From Castanea sativa (Eukaryota; Streptophyta; Magnoliopsida; Fagales; Fagaceae), in the NCBI RefSeq assembly GCF_040712315.1, contig NC_134013.1:64077501-64141500 (forward strand): a stretch of 64,000 bases of DNA. Direction: 5' to 3'. The translations under genes were made by a program, and so were the position numbers. The notes below the pieces were generated by a model. The model was given only the letters and a program-made list of their open reading frames with translations. It did no database searches and was not told where the DNA came from. Positions 51,135 through 61,298 of this stretch are shown piece after piece. The stretch's first letter is position 1; each line of letters starts with the position of its first letter.

Positions 51135-52190
51135 GAGCATCTGCAGTGGACAAGGGATATCTCAAATGCAAGCCCATTTTACAATTTTGAGCGCAAAAGA
51201 CCACTCCAACGAAAGATGTAAAATACAACTATTGCAAAAAAAAAAACAATTGAGCTACAGTGCAATTCTAAATGTAGAATCGCACTGTAGCTCAATGGTA
51301 AAAACAAAAAATATATTTTAATCAGTTTTGGTCTTCTCTCTCCTTTCTCAGATCATTATTTTCATTTTCTTTCTCTCTCTTTCTTTCTACTCTCTCTTCT
51401 TCAACGGCATGGAGGCTCGACAACTTTTGTGGTGGAGGCGTGGAGGTCGTGGGTTTGTTCATGGGTTTCCCGCAACCCTCTCTCTTTTGCCATAGCTGTC
51501 GGTGAGAATAGATGGGTTTGGGTTTGGTGAGAACAGATGGGTTTCATTTTGGATTTTGATTTTTGATTTTGATTTGGCTGGATTTTGCTCAGCGGAGGTG
51601 GGTAGTGTGACTGAGAATGGTGGAGATCGGTGTGGGTTTTGACGAGATCGGCGTGGGTGTTGACAACGGTGGAGATCAGTGTGGTGAAGATCGATGGGTG
51701 GTGAGATTGGCATGGCAGAGATTGGTGGGTGGCAAGATTGGTGGAGCTGTGGTGGCTGTGGCATTGTGATCGGCGTGGGTATTAATGGTTTTTTTTTTTT
51801 TTTCTCTGGGTTAGCTGGTATATGTGATCGACGTTGTGGTGGTTGTGGCGATGTGATCAGTGTGATGGGTTTTTTTCTTTTTTCTTTTCAATTTCGCCGA
51901 TCTGGGTTAATATGGATGATGGAGGAGTTGTGTGGAGGAGTTAGGTTGATATGGATGAGGACTCTGGAAGAAGGTGAACAGTGAAGCAAAGGAGGATTCT
52001 GGAAGGTAGTGTGGATGATAAAATTGGGAAAAAATATATTTTAGTGTGAAGATATATTATTTTAATGAGTAGAATAGAAAAATAAAAGTTTGGATGTTGG
52101 GTGTATTGAAAAATGGTATTGTATAATTGATAAAGTAACTTTTTGGATGGTAAAGTAGGATAGAATTGGGATAAATGAATGCTGATGCTC
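51135..52190. mobile_element. PIF/Harbinger-like element, non-autonomous
   Basis: Ends GAGCATCTGCAGTGG and the complement of GAGCATCAGCATTC, flanked by TAA on both sides (51132-51134, 52191-52193), the usual 3-bp duplication of this superfamily. Inside are a short palindrome (ACAGTGCAATTCTAAATG and its complement near 51257-51293) and a G/T-rich part, but no transposase frame. Its ends resemble those of the element in CSN3 intron 6. Confidence 0.65.
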
Positions 52191-53025
52191 TAAGAGGATT
52201 GGATTGGATTGGATTTTGGAGGGGATGGGAAGGGAGTGTGGGAGTTTAGCGCTATTTTTGTTGAGAAATGATGGCCATGTGTCAGGGGCCAATTGGCAAT
52301 GGGAGGGTAAAAAATTGAAAAAAATAAAAAGTTAAAAATGGACCGTTTCTCTTTAAAATTTTGATATAATTTTGATTATTTTTAATTAAAAAAATTAGTA
52401 TAATGTTATAAACATAATATTTTTTTTTACAATAAGTGAATTGACAGGTTTTTTTATTAGTTTTATTTGAGCTTACTTGATATCCCACTTTATCATCTAC
52501 CATTCATAATCAGTATTGTGAATTTCATTCCGTTTCGATATCCAAACTGGAATGAGAAATTCCATAATTCCACCTCAAGTTATATTTCAATCTATTTTGC
52601 ATCATTTTGAAAAAAAAAAAAATTAATAGTGTTATTTTGATTTATTTCTTATTATATTATTGATGATGATAGAATAAAAGTGTTAATGTTAAATATATAT
52701 TTTTGTGTCAATGATCCCAAACTAGTGAATGATACCAAAATTCTCTGTTCTAAAAGACAAACCAAAATGATCACCGAAACCCAATTCACAATATTTTTTT
52801 CACAACTTGCCACTTTGACAATTATGAAATATTTTATGAGTAGTGATTGATTTTGGCTAATTCATAATTTTTTTTAAAGAGTGTTAGATTTTGTCACTTA
52901 TTATTTAGAATTCATAATAACATCCTTTAAATATTTAACAAATAACAAGTAGTGAACCTCCACCCTCAATTATTGAATTATTTTTTTAGAAAAATTATTT
53001 TATTTTGTTTAAATACAAAGTATTT

Positions 53026-53491
53026 GCATTGGGGGGTGCAAAACCCCCCAAGTTGCTATTTTAGCAACCCACCCGCTTAAATTGAGCTTCATCTGGGGGT
53101 GGGTTGTTAAAAGTTTTTAGCAACCATGAATAGTAAGGTTGTATATATACAACCTCCTATTCATGGTTGCTAAACATAAAAGTAAATATAAAAGTACATG
53201 AAAGTATAAAAAAGATGAAAGAGAGAGATGAGAGAAAAGGAAGAGAATGAGTTAATAGGATAGTTTATAATATTTTATTGGGTTGTATGTAAAAATAAAA
53301 ATTAGGATGTTGGGTGTATTGTTGGGTGAGTTGGTAAAATAGATAAAGTAGTATTTGAGTAAAATAGGTTTTTTTTTTACATCCCCCATTGCTAGTGCTT
53401 AAAAATGAGAACTGGGATGAAGAATGAGTTGTAAAATAGATAAAGTAGATTTTTAAAGTGTAAAATAGAACATTTTTGCATCCTCGGATGC
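53026..53491. mobile_element. MITE-like inverted-repeat element
   Basis: Ends GCATTGGGGGGTGCAAAA and the complement of GCATCCGAGGATGCAAAA. The interior has GTTGCTAAAA and TAGCAACC motifs shared with the other MITEs here. It is missing from duplication unit 1. Target duplication not clear. Confidence 0.5.
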
Positions 53492-53654
53492 TAGTTCTAT
53501 TAGATAAAACAAAATGAAATTGAAAGTAAATACATAAATCAAAGAAGTTAGATAACCGCGTGTGCGCACGCGGGGGGGGGGGGGGGAACTTAAAACCAAA
53601 AGCATAAAAGTAATTCTACTGCCACAAACTAAACCAAAACTTTTGTCATAATTA

Positions 53655-54009
53655 CTCCCTCCATCCTAATTTGTTTGTTCTCTATTCCATTTTGGGATGT
53701 CTCAAAGTATTGTCATATTTCTAAAAAAAAAGTTATTAATTTACTAGTGTTCCTATTATACCCCTACTTTAAATTCAAAACTACAATATTTGAAAAGAAA
53801 ACTAACAAATATTTAAAAAATCAATCTAATTGGGGTACATTTTTAGTTGCCTCATTAAGAATAACTCTTTTTTTAAAAAAATATGATAAATTTATTTAAG
53901 GGTAATTTTGTAAACTTATATATTTTTATAAGGCAGACAAGATAATAAATGATGTTTCCTTAAAAAGTTTGACTTTTCAAATAGGATAAACAAATTGGGA
54001 CAGAGGAAG
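53655..54009. mobile_element. Stowaway-like MITE
   Basis: Ends CTCCCTCCATCCTAATTTGTTTG and the complement of CTTCCTCTGTCCCAATTTGTTTA, flanked by TA on both sides (53653-53654, 54010-54011). This is the classic CTCCCTCCGTCCC end of plant Tc1/Mariner Stowaway elements. AT-rich interior, no gene. Confidence 0.8.
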
Positions 54010-54992
54010 TATCTTACATGGCAGACTGTAATTGACTACCTTTTACTTTGATATGGATCCACTGCTCACGATGTGAATAATTGTAGCTTAATTTGTGGTA
54101 CTAGAATTTTTGAAAGTATAACTATATTTGTATGATTCCTTAAATGCATAAACTTTTTATTTGTGTCCCCACTCCCATTTTAATTGGAGGCAAGGGAGTA
54201 GGAGGTAGATATATTCAATCAGTTCTTTGAAAATCACAACAATTAGATACAACTTCATTCTCTAATGGTCAGTCAAACCTTTTAACCATTAACTTAATTT
54301 TCTAGATAAATAGCCAAGTTAATGACTTGCCCCAATGTAGCTATGGTGCTATGGTTCTTAACTGCTTATGCATGTTATATATTGTTGGATGTGCACTGCA
54401 CCACGTGGGTCCAGCCTACCCTTTGTCTTAGCTCATAAAATGAGCTTGTTCAAAAATTGCCAAGAAGTTAGCAAAGCAAATTGAACTCGCTGGAGAAGCT
54501 TTCCAATGAGAAGAATTGAAGTCATCTATTTGTATAAAAGTCAAGACAAGTTGGCTTGCATTTATTATGACTTGATGTGAAGAGTGTGGAAGGAAGAAAA
54601 TGATGAAGAAATAAAAGGAAGGCCATTCGGCCATTTAGTAAAGGGTGGAGTCCTAGAGAAAGTGAGGACTAAGTGCAGTTTTGAAGATCTACATGAGTGA
54701 GAGCAAGCAAAAGAAAAAAGAAAAATAAAGAGAGTAAGAGAAAATTGTGAGAGATATACACTAAGGAAGAGAGCAGTAAGTGAAAAGAAAAAGAGAGTTT
54801 TTTTTTTGCTCAAGTTGTATCTCTAAGTATTGTAATCTCTACTTAATATAGTGAAATTATTTTGAGTTTGTCCTGTGGTTTTTCCCTTCAAGGAGAAAGG
54901 GTTTCCATGTACATCTTTGTGTTTTTGTGTGGTTGTGCTTCTGTTATACTTGCTGAAATTTATTTACAGTTGTATAGAATTTTTTCCAATAA

Positions 54993-55004
54993 GTGGTATT
55001 AGAG
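54993..55004 (+). promoter_or_regulatory. Primer-binding site (initiator tRNA-Met type)
   Basis: TGGTATTAGAGC, one mismatch to the initiator-Met complement TGGTATCAGAGC, directly after the 5' LTR. Confidence 0.8.
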
Positions 55005-55024
55005 CGTAGGTTCGATTGGGAGCA

Positions 55025-56090
55025 ATGGTTGGAGAAGAAGGACAGACGTTAGGAATTGAGAAATTTGACGGCACAAACTTTGGCTATTGGAAGATGTAGA
55101 TCGAAGATTATATGTATGGGAAGAAATTACATCTTCCTCTTTTGGGGAAGAAACCAGATAGTATGGAAGAAGAAGAATGGAATCTTCTTGATAGGTAGGT
55201 ACTAGGAATTATGCGATTAATTCTAATAGAGTTAGTTGCACACAATGTTGTGAAGGAAAAGACCACAGTGGACTTTATGAAAGCTTTGTCTAGCATGTAT
55301 GAAAAGCCTTCAGCTAACAACAAGGTGCATCTGATGAAGAAGTTGTTTAATTTGAAGATGGTAAAAGGTACTCATGTGGCTTAGCATCTGAAGATGTAAA
55401 TCGAAGATTATATGTATGGGAAGAAATTACATCTTCCTCTTTTGGGGAAGAAACCAGATAGTATGGAAGAAGAAGAATGGAATCTTCTTGATAGGTAGGT
55501 ACTAGGAATTATGCGATTAATTCTAATAAAGTTAGTTGCACACAATGTTGTGAAGGAAAAGATCACAGTGGACTTTATGAAAGCTTTGTCTAGCATATAT
55601 GAAAAGCCTTCGGCTAACAACAAGGTGCATCTGATGAAGAAGTTGTTTAATTTGAAGATGGTAAAAGGTACTCCTGTGGCTTAGAATTTGAATGAGTTTA
55701 ATTCCATCACAAATCAATTGTCCTCTATGGAGATTGATTTTGATGATGAGATTCAGGCATTGATTTGCTTGTTTTGGCTTCGTTGCCAAACGATTGGGAG
55801 GCCATGGGAATGGCAGTGAGTAGTCTTGTAGGGAAGAGCAAACTCAAATATGATGATATTCGAGATTTGATTCTAAGTAAAGAGGTTCGCAGAAAAGATG
55901 AGGGTATAAACAATGCACACGATCAAGCTCTTTCCGTGGAGAATAGGGGCAGAAATAAAAGCAAAGGGCCTGATGATCCGGCTAAATTTAATGACAGGTC
56001 ACAATCAAAAGATAGATCTCAGTTTAAAGAGATGAGAGAATGCTTCCATTGTGAGAAAAATGGTCACATAAAAAGAAACTGTTGGCATTA
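55025..56090 (+). pseudogene. Copia gag remnant with zinc knuckle
   Basis: Starts MVGEEGQTLGIEKFDGTNFGYWKM, typical of Copia gag (UBN2 type), but a TAG follows after about 24 codons and others later. The last part, 55765-56090, is open: LASLPNDWEAM, then a basic stretch and a CCHC knuckle CFHCEKNGHIKRNC, then a stop. A 300-bp segment is tandemly duplicated (55091-55390 and 55391-55690), which moves a TAG into both copies. Not functional. Confidence 0.8.
55091..55690 (+). repeat. Two-copy 300-bp tandem repeat in gag
   Basis: Units 55091-55390 and 55391-55690 differ at only about ten positions. The unit length is a multiple of three, so the frame is kept across the junction. The identity is higher than that between the two LTRs, so the duplication is younger than the insertion. 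Confidence 0.95.
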
Positions 56091-56185
56091 GAATAAAGAG
56101 CAAACTGAAGAGAAAGATGAAAAGAATGATAATGAGAAGAATATTGCAGCAGTTGTGTTTCATGAGGATGTTGTGATGCTCTCTC

Positions 56186-56671
56186 TTGAAGAGCAAAAAT
56201 GTGAGCATGTTTCTAAGAATGATATTGAGTGGGTTGTTGATTCAACAGTCTCCCACCATGTTATTGCCACAAAAGGGTTGTTCACCAAATACAAAAGCGG
56301 GCGACTTTGGTGTCATGAAGATGGGTAACTCCAATTATTCAAAAATTGAGGGAATTGGTAATGTGTGCATTAAGACCAATGTTGGTTGCACGTTGATGTT
56401 AAAGGATGTGCGACATGTTCTAGATTTTAGGATGAATGTGTTTTCTACTTCAGCTATTGATCGAGCAAGTTATAGTAACCATCTTGGCAATGGAATATGG
56501 AAACTTTCTAAAGGATTATTGGTTAATGCAAGAGGACGTGCTTGTTGTGGTATGTATAGGACTCATGTGAGGGCTTGTAAGAAAAAGTCCAATGCGGTCA
56601 AAATTTTTGAGAAAACTCCACAGTTGAGAGTTGGAATTAATGGTATTGTAGCCAAGATTCTCTCTACTTGA
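56186..56671 (+). pseudogene. Copia protease-region remnant
   Basis: Just upstream, in another frame, WVVDSTVSHHV is a decayed protease active-site block. The open frame then shows MGNSNYSKIEGIGNVCI and LKDVRHVLDFRMNVFS, the segment that follows protease in Copia pol. After a GAG-pre-integrase-like end (VNARGRACCGMYRTHV) the pol sequence stops; non-coding sequence continues to the 3' LTR. Confidence 0.7.
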
Positions 56672-57184
56672 CAATGGTTCAAATGATGAAGTGATATTTG
56701 ATGCAAAATATATGATGCTAGGAATAATGATAAGGTGAAAGATAGCAAGGGAGCAATATCCTCCATTAAAGATTGTTGAACCTCATGAAAGGAGGTGTAC
56801 TAAAGAACATCAAGTAGCTAGCTTTGAGAATATTTGGGCTTCTGATGAGGGGAAGCTAAGAAATTGGATTAAGGATATCCAAGGTGAAATAAACTATTTG
56901 AGAATGAAAGGTATTAATTTTGATGAAATTTTCTTAGTGTTAGTGAAGCTAATGAAGAAGGTTGAGTTTGGTGTTGGCTTGGCCGGAATGAATTCTAACT
57001 GAAGAGTTGGATCAAAGATCTCCTCAGTATGGGCTGGAGGGGGAGCTTGTTCGGTATGCATTGCACCACGTGGGTCTAGCCTACACTTTGTCTTAGCTCA
57101 ATTAATAAGCTTGTTGAAAAAATTGCCAAGAAGTCAGCAGAGTAAAATTGAACTTGCTGGAGAAGCTTTCCAATGAGAATATTA

Positions 57185-57448
57185 AGCAGCGTTTGGATAG
57201 CGGCTGTGTTTTGGCGTTTGCGTTTTTAGCTTTTTTTTTTTTTACTGAGAAGCATTCCATCACGTCTATCAGTTTTTTTTATTGTTTACGCCTATTCATG
57301 CACTATTTGCACACTGTTCATGGGACCCACTACCACTTTATTAAAAAAATATTAAAAATGGGTCACACGACACTATTCACACATTTAAAAATTATTTTGC
57401 TACAGTATTTTCAGTTTTTAGCAAAATAAGCTATATTCAAACGGATAC
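57185..57448. mobile_element. MITE nested in the Copia 3' LTR (Fagaceae-like family)
   Basis: 264 bp flanked by TTA on both sides (57182-57184, 57449-57451), absent from the 5' LTR at the same place. Ends contain GCGTTTGGATA and its inverse TATCCGTTTG (as complement). The interior has CACTGTTCATGGGACCCAC and TTTTGCTACAGT, a pattern I recall from a very common oak/chestnut MITE. Placement as PIF/Harbinger-like rests on the 3-bp TTA. Confidence 0.8.
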
Positions 57449-58306
57449 TTAAAGTTATCTTTATGTACAAAAAAGTTAAGACAAGTTGGCTTGCATTTAT
57501 TGTGACTTGATGTGAAGAGTGCGGATGGAAGAAAAGGATGAAGAAATAAAAGTAACGCCATTCGGCCATTTAGTAAAGGGTGAAGTCCCAAAGAAAGTGA
57601 GGACTAAGTGCAGTCTTGAAGAACTGCGTGAGTGAGAGCAAGCAAAAGAGAAGAAAAATAAAGAGAGTAAGAGAAAATTGTAAGAGATATACAGCAAGGA
57701 AGAGAGCAGTGAGTGAAAAGAAAAAGAAAGTTTTTTTTGCTCAAGTTGTATCTCTAAGTATTGTAATCTCTACTTAATATAGTGAAATTATTCGAAATTT
57801 GTCTCGTGGTTTTTTCTTTCAAGGAGAAAGGATTTCCACATATATCTTTGTGTTCTTGTGTGGTTGTGTGGTGTGCTTGCTGAAATTTATTCACAATTAT
57901 ATAGAATTTTTTCCCAACATATATGACATTGTGATTGTCACTTCACAAGCAATTGGCCATCTTCATCTTGAGAAGAGCCCAACAAATACTATTAAGGCTG
58001 GAGTATTGCTCTTATCCAATTATTCAAAGTTCAAATGGCCCGTTAAGATAGTGCAACTATTCCAGACACCACACTAGAGTTTTGGACAATTGGTGCATTG
58101 CAAAGAGTAAAGAATTCTTCTATATGCACAAAGCCACAAAGGTCTTTTTCTTAGACCTCTGGTGCTATAGCTTAGAGGTCCATTATGGTGACCTCTCAAG
58201 TCATCTTAGTGCTATCTATGCTAGAATTTGTCATATAACTTCGATGGCTAGCTTGCATTATTGAAGAGATGACTACCCTAAGTAGAAGATCGGAACCTGA
58301 AAATAA

Positions 58307-59482
58307 GGCCAAAATTGGGAATTAACCCTGTTTGTCAAACAATATAATTAGTAGGCACTGTTACAAAACTATATTTTTTACTAACATCTCGAGTTTAAAA
58401 GACTCGATTTTGGGCTTAAAAATCGAGTCTTTGAGGGTCAATTTTCATATTCTGATCAGGTATGAGTTGGCATTTTTTTCATGTGATGTCTACCTAGAAA
58501 TCGAGTCTGTAAGACTTGATTTATAAGCCCACCTTTACAAAACAATTAGAACATGTTCATCTCTCAAGTACACCATTCCACCCACCCCACCCCACCTTAC
58601 CTACTCCTCATCAGACCACGACAAACCCCTACGCCACCATGCAGACCCGACCAAAAGCCAAAGAACCCATAGCCCCGATCCAGCCGGACCTTGCCACCAC
58701 CGCACCACTGCGCCAGACCCACGTTGCGCGACCCAAGCATCAACCCACAGCAACTCGATCCAGCCAACCCACAGCCACCCAAACCGCCCGATCCAGCCGA
58801 ACCACGCCACCACTGCACCACCGCGCCAGACCCACGCCATGCGACCCAAGCATCAACCCACAGCCACCCGATCCAACCAACCCACAGCCACCCAAACCGC
58901 CCGATCCAGCTGGACCATGCCACCACCACACCACCGCGCTAGACCCACGCCGCGTGACCCAAGCATCAACCCACAACCACTTGATCAATCTGACCCTAGA
59001 ATCAAGTATTAGGGTTGTAGGTTTTTGGATTTTTTTGCAGAGAACCCCGATCAACAAGCCAAATGGGTCGCGAGTTTTGGGGTTTTTATTTTTTTAATCT
59101 GGATTTTAGGTGGTTGTTGGGGGTGGATTTGGTTGGATTTATGTTGAATTGCTGGATTAATGCTCGGATTTATGGGTTGATAGTGGCTGGTTTGTGCTTG
59201 TTTTTTGGTGGTGGTTGATTTGTGTTTTGAACTCCAGACACTTGAAAATTTTTGTTTTACAGATATAAATGGAGTCTTTAAAACTCGATTTCTAGGTGGA
59301 CGTCACGTGGAAAAAGTGCCAAATCAGACCTGATCAGAACATTAAAATCGACCCCCAAAGATTCGATTTTTAGGCCTAAAATCGAGTTTTTTAGACTCGA
59401 GATGTTAGTAAAAAATATAGTTTTGTAACAATGCCTACTAATTATATTGTTTGGCAAACAGGGTTAATTCCCAATTTTGGCC
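58307..59482. mobile_element. Mutator-like element with GC-rich cargo (Pack-MULE candidate)
   Basis: About 220-bp inverted repeats (58307-58526 and 59262-59482) starting GGCCAAAATTGGGAATTAA, more than 80% alike by eye and nearly identical over the outer 110 bp. A perfect 10-bp duplication CTGAAAATAA lies on both sides (58297-58306, 59483-59492). No transposase. The inside (about 58560-58990) is strikingly C-rich against an AT-rich background and contains three 113-bp tandem units. Such cargo may be a captured gene piece, but I do not recognise a source. Confidence 0.85.
58681..59019. repeat. Three-copy 113-bp tandem repeat
   Basis: Units begin at 58681 (CAGCCGGACC), 58794 (CAGCCGAACC) and 58907 (CAGCTGGACC), each with GCGCCAGACCCACG and GACCCAAGCATCAACCCACA. 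The last unit decays at its end. The period is not a multiple of three, so each unit is read in a different frame, which argues against a translated repeat protein. Confidence 0.9.
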
Positions 59483-59702
59483 CTGAAAATAATCCGACCC
59501 TCACTTTCTTTTCTTTTCCGTCACTTTCTTGGCAACAATATACTTTTTCAAAATGAAAATTGAACTCTACAACCTTAAGCTACACCTCTATAAATTGAAG
59601 GGGATTCACAACACAAAAGCACCATTGATCACCAATTAGTACCAATTTCCTTCCATTGATCACAAATAGTATAGGCATTCCCAGTTTTGGAAAAACTTCT
59701 CT

Positions 59703-59840
59703 CTACCCATGGAATGGGGAGGCACATATTTTATCCATCAAACACCTAACCTTAAGTTCATAATCGGCAGCAGTTATCATGTTTGATCGACCAAGGAAAA
59801 TCCCTTTTACGGTTCCATCTGTTATTTTTGTTCCTCCCAT
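59703..59840 (-). other. Exon-like coding fragment, unrecognised
   Basis: A 45-codon frame on the minus strand, with a plausible acceptor (TAACAG at about 59814) and a donor (CTTAAG/gttagg at about 59739). The protein between reads DGTVKGIFLGRSNMITAADYELK. The composition looks coding, but I cannot name a family and see no neighbouring exon. It could be a relic of a lost gene. Confidence 0.2.
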
Positions 59841-59879
59841 AGAATTGAATATTTGTATACTTCTATACACCTTGACTTA

Positions 59880-61295
59880 GGGTGAGTTTGGTTGGGTTTT
59901 TTGAAAAAATGCATAATGAAAAAGTTGAGTTTTTAAAAAGTGCATAATGAAAAAGTGATTTTTCAAAAAGCTGAGTGTTTGGTAAAAACTGTTAAAAAGT
60001 GCTTTTTGAAAAAACTTAGTGTTTGGCTAGCACTTATAAAAGTGGCAGTTTGAAGGGTAAATTACTAAAAAGGACAATGTCTATATAAAAAGAATTTTTT
60101 GTTTTAATTATCTCTTTTAATGCAAGTTATGGACACAATATTTTCACAAAAATTTCACAATAAAGTTTATATAACAAGTTGTTAATAGTAGGGGGAAAAA
60201 AATGTCACTAGTAGGTCTAGATGAGAACTAATAACAACTTACTATGTAAACTTTATTATGAAATTGTTATAAAAATATTATGTCTATAGTACTATTTTTT
60301 TCTAAAAAAAAATAGTACTAACTTAAAAAGTTTAGAGATATAATAAAATGTCACAATATTTTCACAATACTAATTTAAAATTAATCTTTGTAAAATAAAA
60401 TTTTATTAACACTTATCTTTTAAATAAGTTGTTCTAGTACCCATAATTTTTTCTCCACTACATATTCTATAACATCACAACTTTAAAAAAAAAAAAATTG
60501 TAAAATAATTTGTGTTCCTACTCATTATATTTTCTTCTACGTTGCATAACCAAACCCAAAAACTCTTTTTTCTTTTTTTTTTCTTTCACTTTTTTCTCCT
60601 CCACATCTTTTATTCGTCCTTATCTCCTGATCTTTTTTTTTTTCTTTCACTTTTTTCTCCCCCACATCTTTTGTTCATCCTTATCTCCTTCGTCCTTATC
60701 TCCTGATCTTCTTATCTTCAGTTCCTCCAGACACACACACCCACCCACCCACCCACACACCCATACACACAGATCAGAGAAGACGAAGAAGAAGACGAAG
60801 AAGAAGATGAACGAAGAAGAAGACGAACGAAGCAGAAGAAGAGGAATAAGCAGAGAAGACGAAGAAGAAGACGAAGACACACACACCCACCCACCCACCC
60901 ACACACCCACACACACAGATCAGAGAAGACGAAGAAGAAGACGAAGAAGAAGATGAACGAAGAAGAAGATGAACGAAGAAGAAGACGAACGAAGCAGAAG
61001 AAGAGGAAGAAGCAGAGAAGACGAAGAAGAAGACGAAGAAAGCAGAAGAAGAGGAAGAAGATTGAGAGGGTGATTCGGTAATTTTAGGTCTCAGCTATCC
61101 GTTGAGCTGAAAACGTTGATGCGCGTTTGAGATATGGACCTTCAGACCACCATTTCAGAAATCAGCGTTTTTGCCTTTGCCTTAAAACGCAACTTTTATC
61201 TAAAATTTGCGTTTAGGCTTCACCAAACGCCCAGCCACTGCCAACTTTATGTAAAAGCTACGTTTTGGGTCCTAAAAGCCCAACCAAACGGGCAC
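59880..61295. mobile_element. PIF/Harbinger-like non-autonomous element
   Basis: Ends GGGTGAGTTTGGTTGGGTTTT and the complement of GTGCCCGTTTGGTTGGGCTTTT, flanked by TTA on both sides (59877-59879, 61296-61298). The GTTTGGTTGGG core is typical of this superfamily. The inside has a T/C-rich part and two copies of a ~146-bp unit made of CACACCCACCCACCC plus GAAGAAGACGAAG repeats (from about 60733 and 60879). The open frames there are low-complexity products. Confidence 0.65.
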
Positions 61296-61298
61296 TTA

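Larger units (their letters stand above)
51006..54382. repeat. Tandem duplication unit 2, expanded by nested elements
   Basis: Starts with a second GTCCATGATTGTAAAT (51017) and repeats the left blocks of unit 1, split by a MITE (51135-52190). It then repeats the right blocks (TTCTCTAATGGTCA at about 54257 and ATGTAGCTATGGTGC at about 54336). It resumes after the Copia element at 57925 with CAATTGGCCATCTTCAT (57950) and ends near 57975. So the duplication came first and the insertions later. Confidence 0.75.
54383..57919 (+). mobile_element. Copia deletion derivative with two LTRs and TATAT duplication
   Basis: 5' LTR 54383-54991 (609 bp, TGTT..ATA), primer site 54993-55004, gag and a protease-region remnant, purine tract about 57034-57046, 3' LTR 57048-57919 (TGTT..AACA). 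The 3' LTR is 872 bp because a 264-bp MITE plus 3-bp duplication sits in it; without them it is 605 bp. A perfect 5-bp duplication TATAT flanks the element (54378-54382, 57920-57924). Integrase, reverse transcriptase and RNase H are absent, so it moved with help or was deleted later. The LTRs differ at many sites, so it is not recent. Confidence 0.9.

Noticed and set aside
54993..55020. tRNA-like string ending GGTTCGATTGGGAGC
   Set aside because: It is the retrotransposon primer-binding site; no tRNA stem-loops around it.
55108..55623. Two nearly identical 71-codon antisense frames 300 bp apart
   Set aside because: They are explained by the 300-bp duplication in the Copia gag and lie antisense to it.
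58681..59019. Regularly spaced repeats that could look like a CRISPR array
   Set aside because: The units are contiguous 113-bp tandem copies without spacers, in a plant genome.
58516..59097. 193-codon Pro/Thr-rich frame and its antisense Trp/Gly-rich partners
   Set aside because: They run through three 113-bp repeats in different frames inside a non-autonomous MULE; no motif or family.
60510..60956. 148-codon and antisense frames with Pro/His/Thr or Ser/Val runs
   Set aside because: Low-complexity repeats inside a Harbinger-like element.
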